Source: an uncultured Granulosicoccaceae bacterium
GTDB taxonomy: Bacteria > Pseudomonadota > Gammaproteobacteria > Granulosicoccales > Granulosicoccaceae
Assembly: GCA_937920585.1 (NCBI GenBank)
Contig: CAKZSB010000306.1
Span: forward strand, 1-45,410
Reading direction: 5' to 3'
Length of the DNA stretch: 45,410 nucleotides
Each line of letters begins with the position of its first letter. Position 1 is the first letter of the stretch. This document shows, piece by piece, positions 41,261-45,410 of this stretch. The notes below the pieces were generated by a model, which was not told the origin of the DNA, did not search any database, and saw only the letters and a program-made list of their open reading frames with translations. The translations under genes and the position numbers were made by a program.

Positions 41261-42199
41261 ATGACTACTCTGGTAATAGCAGAACACGATAACAACGAAC
41301 TCAAGCCGGCCACTCTGCACGTTGTGGCGGCGGCCGCCAAAATCGGCGGTGGTGTGGATATTCTGGTCGCCGGACACAACTGTGCCGCGGTGGGCGAACA
41401 GGCTGCCGCAGTGGAAGGTGTTGGCAAAGTACTGGTGGCAGACGACGCCGCCTACGCCAATCAGCTGGCGGAAAATGTGACACCGCTGCTGACTGGCGTT
41501 GCCGACGGTTACTCGCATCTATTGTTTGCCAACACCGCCTCCGGCAAGAACTGCATGCCACGCGTCGCGGCCAAACTCGACGTCGCCGGCATTTCCGATA
41601 TCACAGACGTCGAGAGCGAGGACACCTTCGTTCGGCCCATCTATGCGGGCAATGCAATGATGACTGTGCAGAGCAGTGACAGCTGCAAGCTGATCACGGT
41701 TCGAACGACCGCGTTTGAACCGGCTGCCGCCAGTGGCGGTTCGGCTGCAGTTGAAGCACTGGCCAGCGCCGGCGCCAGTGATAAGGTCAGCTTTATCAGC
41801 GCTGAACTAACGAAGTCCGACCGCCCCGAACTGACCAGTGCATCGATTGTCATATCCGGCGGGCGTGGCATGCAGAACGGCGAGAATTTCGCCATGCTCG
41901 AATCCGTTGCCGAGAAACTCAACGCGGCAGTGGGGGCTTCGCGTGCAGCAGTCGATGCCGGGTTCGTACCCAACGATTATCAGGTCGGGCAAACCGGTAA
42001 GGTGGTCGCGCCGGATCTCTACATTGCGGTCGGTATTTCAGGTGCTATCCAGCATCTGGCTGGCATGAAAGACAGCAAGGTGATCGTGGCGATAAACAAG
42101 GATGAGGAGGCACCGATTTTTCAGGTCGCCGACTACGGACTTGTCGCCGATCTTTTCGATGCAGTGCCTGAATTCGACAAGGCACTCGCTGACGGCTAG
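41261..42199 (+). CDS. etfA: Electron transfer flavoprotein subunit alpha
   Basis: The 312-residue FAD-binding subunit shows the ETF-alpha signature in its C-terminal half: VVISGGRGM-like [14 protein letters not shown], the FAD segment [40 protein letters not shown] and [18 protein letters not shown]. Length is normal. With EtfB it passes electrons to ETF-ubiquinone oxidoreductase, which is not in the window. A perfect hairpin lies downstream, before the acyl-CoA dehydrogenase gene. Confidence 0.96.
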   Translation: MTTLVIAEHDNNELKPATLHVVAAAAKIGGGVDILVAGHNCAAVGEQAAAVEGVGKVLVADDAAYANQLAENVTPLLTGVADGYSHLLFANTASGKNCMPRVAAKLDVAGISDITDVESEDTFVRPIYAGNAMMTVQSSDSCKLITVRTTAFEPAAASGGSAAVEALASAGASDKVSFISAELTKSDRPELTSASIVISGGRGMQNGENFAMLESVAEKLNAAVGASRAAVDAGFVPNDYQVGQTGKVVAPDLYIAVGISGAIQHLAGMKDSKVIVAINKDEEAPIFQVADYGLVADLFDAVPEFDKALADG

Positions 42200-42208
42200 C
42201 GGTAACCG

Positions 42209-42234
42209 CTCGCAGCGCCATACGGCGCTGCGAG
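42209..42234 (+). other. Perfect 11-bp hairpin between etfA and the acyl-CoA dehydrogenase gene
   Basis: CTCGCAGCGCC (42209-42219) pairs with GGCGCTGCGAG (42224-42234) around an ATAC loop. CCCTCGGACC follows, with no T-tract, so it is more likely an mRNA-stability or partial-attenuation element than a simple terminator. Confidence 0.65.
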
Positions 42235-42294
42235 CCCTCGGACCCCGCATGTTTTGCGCGATGGGTCTTTGCAACCGAATTTGCGGAGGTTTCC

Positions 42295-44064
42295 ATGGGC
42301 TATCAGGCGCCTGTGAAAGATATGTTGTTCGTGCTCAACCACCTCAGTGGCATGGAGCAAATCAGCCAGCTTCCGGGATACGAGGATGCAACCCCGGATA
42401 TTGTCTCCGCGGTACTTGAAGAAGCCGGCAAGTTTGCGGCAGAAGTACTCTGGCCACTGAATTACCCTGGTGATCAGGAAGGCGCAAAGTGGGCAGCTGA
42501 CGGTGTCACCACCGTCGATGGCTGGCGTGACGCATACAAGCAATTCTCCGAGCAGGGCTGGGGCAGTCTTGCATTTAGTCCCGAATATGGCGGCCAGGGC
42601 ATGCCCGGTGCGCTGGGTGCGGCAGTTCAGGAAATGTGGCATAGCTCGAACATGGCGTTCGGACTCTGCCCGCTGCTGACTCAGGGGGCCGTGGATGCGA
42701 TCGAATCACATGCCTCCGACGCACTCAAAGACGCCTACCTCGAAAAGATGATTTCCGGCGAATGGACCGGAACCATGAACCTGACCGAACCGCAGGCGGG
42801 CTCTGATCTGGCGGCCGTGCGGGCGACCGCTGAGCCTGCCGGCGATCACTATCTGGTGAAAGGGCAGAAGATCTTTATCACCTATGGTGATCACGATATG
42901 ACCGACAACATCATTCACCTGGTGCTGGCGCGAACCCCCGATTCTCCGCCCGGCGTAAAAGGCATTTCGCTTTTCGTCGTACCCAAATTTCTGCTCGATG
43001 CGAATGGCCAGCCGGCGCAGCGCAACGATGTGCGTGCTGCATCTATCGAACACAAACTAGGCATTCATGCGAGCCCGACCTGTGTCATGTCATTTGGTGA
43101 TAACGACGGCGCGGTGGGGTACCTGGTGGGTGAGGAAAATCGCGGCCTGATGTACATGTTCACGATGATGAATTCAGCTCGCCTGGCGGTGGGCATCGAA
43201 GGCTATGCGGTCGGCGAAACCGCCTACCAGCGAGCACTGGAATTTGCCCGCGAACGCAAACAGGGGCCCGTCATGCTCGGCGGGGCTGACGCAGATCAAA
43301 CGATTGTCAACCACCCCGATGTGCGCCGCATGCTTATGATGATGCGTGCCCAGATAGAAGTCGCTAGAGTGCTTGCCTATGATTGCGCAGCGGCTTTCGA
43401 TATGGGCGCGCGCCATCCCGACGATGAGTTGCGAGCCCGGTTCGATCGCCGCGGGGCGCTGCTCACGCCTGTGGTCAAAGGCTGGTCCACCGAAGTTGGC
43501 GTAGAGATTTGCTCGCTTGGCGTGCAGATCCACGGTGGCATGGGTTTTATCGAGGAGACCGGTGCGGCACAGCACCTGCGCGATGTGCGAATCACACCGA
43601 TCTACGAGGGCACAACCGGCATTCAGGCCAAGGATCTGGTCGGGCGCAAAACCCAGTTCGACGGCGGCCAGGGACTGGAGGAATTGCTGGTCGACCTGCA
43701 AATCACCGCCGACGCACTGGAGGAGTCCACTGATCCGCTGTGTGTCATGGCGCGCCAGCCGCTTGCCGATGCGATCACCATGATCAGTGCCGCAGGCAAA
43801 CAGATCGTCGCGGAGGAAAACCCGGTACTGGCTGCAGCTGTGGCCAATGACTATTTGATGATGATGGGTTATTCACTGGGCAGTTGGGCGATGGCGCGTT
43901 CGCTGTTAGCGCTTGAAAAGCAGGATGACGAAGATTTTGCAGCGGCCAAGCGCACAGTGGCCCGATTTTATTTTGACATTGTCGCGCCCAAGGCAAATGC
44001 CTGCTACCACGCGGTAAAAAATGCCCGGGCAGAGCATTACGAGCTGGCTGCGGGAATGCTCTAG
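42295..44064 (+). CDS. Large acyl-CoA dehydrogenase (DmdC-like, about 590 residues)
   Basis: The 589-residue flavoenzyme has an extra N-terminal segment (MGYQAPVKDMLFVLNHL), the acyl-CoA dehydrogenase core and a C-terminal extension (about 460-589), the plan of DmdC-like enzymes. Core motifs are MNLTEPQAGSDLAAVRATA (FAD/substrate), KIFITYGDHDMTDN, LGIHASPTCVM and IHGGMGFIEETGAAQHLRD. The likely base is Glu438 in IYEGTTGIQAKDL. Some members oxidise 3-methylmercaptopropionyl-CoA from DMSP, others fatty acyl-CoA; with fad and etf genes nearby I favour straight-chain acyl-CoA, but the sequence alone does not decide. GGAGG precedes the ATG. Confidence 0.9.
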   Translation: MGYQAPVKDMLFVLNHLSGMEQISQLPGYEDATPDIVSAVLEEAGKFAAEVLWPLNYPGDQEGAKWAADGVTTVDGWRDAYKQFSEQGWGSLAFSPEYGGQGMPGALGAAVQEMWHSSNMAFGLCPLLTQGAVDAIESHASDALKDAYLEKMISGEWTGTMNLTEPQAGSDLAAVRATAEPAGDHYLVKGQKIFITYGDHDMTDNIIHLVLARTPDSPPGVKGISLFVVPKFLLDANGQPAQRNDVRAASIEHKLGIHASPTCVMSFGDNDGAVGYLVGEENRGLMYMFTMMNSARLAVGIEGYAVGETAYQRALEFARERKQGPVMLGGADADQTIVNHPDVRRMLMMMRAQIEVARVLAYDCAAAFDMGARHPDDELRARFDRRGALLTPVVKGWSTEVGVEICSLGVQIHGGMGFIEETGAAQHLRDVRITPIYEGTTGIQAKDLVGRKTQFDGGQGLEELLVDLQITADALEESTDPLCVMARQPLADAITMISAAGKQIVAEENPVLAAAVANDYLMMMGYSLGSWAMARSLLALEKQDDEDFAAAKRTVARFYFDIVAPKANACYHAVKNARAEHYELAAGML

Positions 44065-44070
44065 AAACTT

Positions 44071-44096
44071 CGCTGCACGGCTACTACCGTGCAGCG
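44071..44096. terminator. Perfect hairpin between convergent genes
   Basis: CGCTGCACGG pairs with CCGTGCAGCG (10 bp) around a six-base loop, seven bases after the dehydrogenase stop and 15 bases from the end of the convergent gene. T-runs are weak on both sides, so it may act as a bidirectional terminator or mRNA end-stabiliser. Confidence 0.65.
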
Positions 44097-44111
44097 ACGT
44101 TAGCTGAAGCG

Positions 44112-45410
44112 TCAGCCGCGGGCGTTACGTCTGCGCAAGCCCAGGATCAAAAGCACCAGTATTGCGCTGATACCCAGGCCACCGCCGCCGGAAGAGGTGG
44201 TGACCTTCAACTCCACTGCTGCGCTGTTGTTGCTCTGATCGGTATCGCTCGAAAGGGTAAGCAGTTCCATATCGATCGGCATATCTGCCGCTTCCCCCAG
44301 AGCTAAATCAATCGTAGCGCTGTGTTCTGCACCCGCCGCGATAGTCGCCAGCTGACATATCACACCGCTGTCGCTTGCCTGGCAATAATCGAATCCGCTG
44401 ACGCTGTCGGCCAGCGCCGGATCGATGCCGTCGATGCTGACACTGATGCCGGTGGCAGCGGTATCGGTGCTGAGGTTGCTCATTCTCAGGGTTAAAGTTG
44501 AGCTTTCATTGAGTTCGACACTGGTGCTGGACAGTTCAGCGATCAGCTCGACATCGGCATTGCCGGCGATAAAAATCGTCGCATCCGGACCGGCGTCTGC
44601 TGCCAGATAGGCCGCATCAGTGGTGAGCAGAATCTTGTCGATCTGGCTGCCATCGGTGGCAGCGGAGAGCTGTAGCAACTGTTCGCCTGGTGTAGCGACA
44701 TCGATATAGGCGGGGCTTTCGGCGGTGCAATCGCCTGCGGTTGTTGCCCATTGCCATTGATTGTCAGGATCGCAGACAGTGATCTGCGTCGAAGCCACGG
44801 GCCAGACGTTATTAAGACCCGCATGCAATGTGGCGTTCTGGCTGTTGTCCGCGCGCATTCGAACGTGCAGAAAGTAGCGTCCGGCCTGCTCGAAGATCAC
44901 GGGATAGGCGAGCGTTGGGCCGCTGCCGCCGGCGCTGAAGTTGGACGCGCCGCTTACTGCGGGTGCTGTCTCGCTGCTGCGGCTGTCGGGTAATACCGAC
45001 ATGTAGGCTTGCGCGCTGGCATCGGTGTCGCCACTGAAAAGGCTCCATGCCGGAGTAGTGTGCCCGTCAGCCGGGCTCAGGCTGGATGGCGAGGCACTGC
45101 TGAATTGCTCGGCCTCGACGCTGACAATCCCGTTCACGCTGATCACTCGTGCGGCATTGTCCGTCGCATCGATGGTCAGGCTCGCGGTGTTGTTGGACGA
45201 CACTTCATCGCCATTCAGTTGAACCTCAACCGGCAGTGCCAGATCGCTGTTGCTGCCGGTGGTAACGGTAAAAACGATTGTCGCTCGCTGTGCTGCCAGG
45301 ATAGCGGGCACACTCACCAGGCACGGCGACGAGCCTGCGTCGCAGCTGGTGTCGCCCGCTGTCAGTGAGGCATCGGCGGGCAGGGTGATCGCCAGTTGCG
45401 CATCGGTTAT
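44112..45410 (-). CDS. Surface protein with DUF11-like repeats, carbohydrate-binding-like domain and GlyGly-CTERM-like tail (3' part)
   Basis: The frame is open to the right edge, so only the last 432 residues are seen. The first visible part is a DUF11-like repeat (VEVQLNGDEVSSNNTASLTI). It is followed by a beta-rich CBM6/CBM35-like domain (VSVEAEQFSS, then GGSGPTLAYPVIFEQAGRYFLHVRMRA and QWQWATT) and a second DUF11-like repeat (STLTLRMSNLSTDTAATGISV). The C-terminus reads SSGGGGLGISAILVLL, a hydrophobic helix, and an RRR cluster, the GlyGly-CTERM layout that rhombosortases process in other bacteria. It is probably exported and surface-displayed. The N-terminus and any catalytic domain lie outside the window. 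Confidence 0.8.
   Translation of the reverse strand: MTDAQLAITLPADASLTAGDTSCDAGSSPCLVSVPAILAAQRATIVFTVTTGSNSDLALPVEVQLNGDEVSSNNTASLTIDATDNAARVISVNGIVSVEAEQFSSASPSSLSPADGHTTPAWSLFSGDTDASAQAYMSVLPDSRSSETAPAVSGASNFSAGGSGPTLAYPVIFEQAGRYFLHVRMRADNSQNATLHAGLNNVWPVASTQITVCDPDNQWQWATTAGDCTAESPAYIDVATPGEQLLQLSAATDGSQIDKILLTTDAAYLAADAGPDATIFIAGNADVELIAELSSTSVELNESSTLTLRMSNLSTDTAATGISVSIDGIDPALADSVSGFDYCQASDSGVICQLATIAAGAEHSATIDLALGEAADMPIDMELLTLSSDTDQSNNSAAVELKVTTSSGGGGLGISAILVLLILGLRRRNARG

Overview
The window looks like a piece of the chromosome of an aerobic, GC-rich, free-living gammaproteobacterium. The evidence is a complete System I cytochrome c maturation operon with separate ccmH and ccmI, a MoxR/BatABCD cluster with a DUF4381 member, ETF-linked beta-oxidation genes, Omp85, lipoprotein and Do-protease envelope genes, and secreted glycoside hydrolases with small cysteine-bracketed Trp/Gly modules of the kind found in marine gammaproteobacteria. 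I cannot name the genus. Genes are tightly packed, mostly in ATGA/GTGA-type overlaps, and TTG or GTG starts are common. No rRNA, tRNA, CRISPR array, insertion sequence or phage gene was seen, and no stretch over 300 bases lacks a gene.

Layout. 1-2.4 kb: the 5' part of an unknown leftward gene, a polytopic membrane protein and 5-formyltetrahydrofolate cyclo-ligase. 2.5-3.7 kb: a small SET-domain protein with a lysine-rich tail and a PhnP-like metallo-hydrolase. 3.7-8.1 kb: an envelope block with a Do-family protease, a winged-helix-like unknown protein, a small secreted protein and an exported FGE/SUMF1-fold protein without the catalytic cysteines. A shared inverted repeat, GGTAA-N3-TTACC, lies upstream of both the protease and the winged-helix-like gene and suggests a local regulon. 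8.1-13.3 kb: SH3b membrane protein, DUF368 (undecaprenyl-phosphate translocase family), an amidase/HD-domain pair, a rhomboid protease and a lytic transglycosylase lipoprotein. 13.5-14.4 kb: an EamA transporter.

14.5-18.8 kb: a secreted polysaccharide locus on the minus strand. It holds two GH12-like proteins (one lipoprotein, one with four N-terminal CBM10-like modules) and a non-catalytic Ig-like protein ending in four related modules. A candidate promoter with a perfect 14-bp palindrome lies upstream. 19.0-20.3 kb: S-formylglutathione hydrolase and a MioC-like flavodoxin.

20.5-34.5 kb: one long rightward array, moxR-DUF58-DUF4381-batA-batB-batC-batD followed 43 bases later by ccmABCDEFGHI. 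It joins a predicted periplasmic/membrane integrity system to heme delivery and apocytochrome ligation. 34.6-36.0 kb: a short Omp85-type outer-membrane barrel with one POTRA domain.

36.2-44.1 kb: fatty-acid oxidation genes: a FadB/FadJ-type hydratase/dehydrogenase, a FadI-type thiolase, a SIMPL-domain protein, etfB, etfA and a large acyl-CoA dehydrogenase. The dehydrogenase would pass electrons to ETF while the other enzymes complete the cycle. The window ends inside a leftward surface protein with DUF11-like repeats, a carbohydrate-binding-like domain and a GlyGly-CTERM-like tail.
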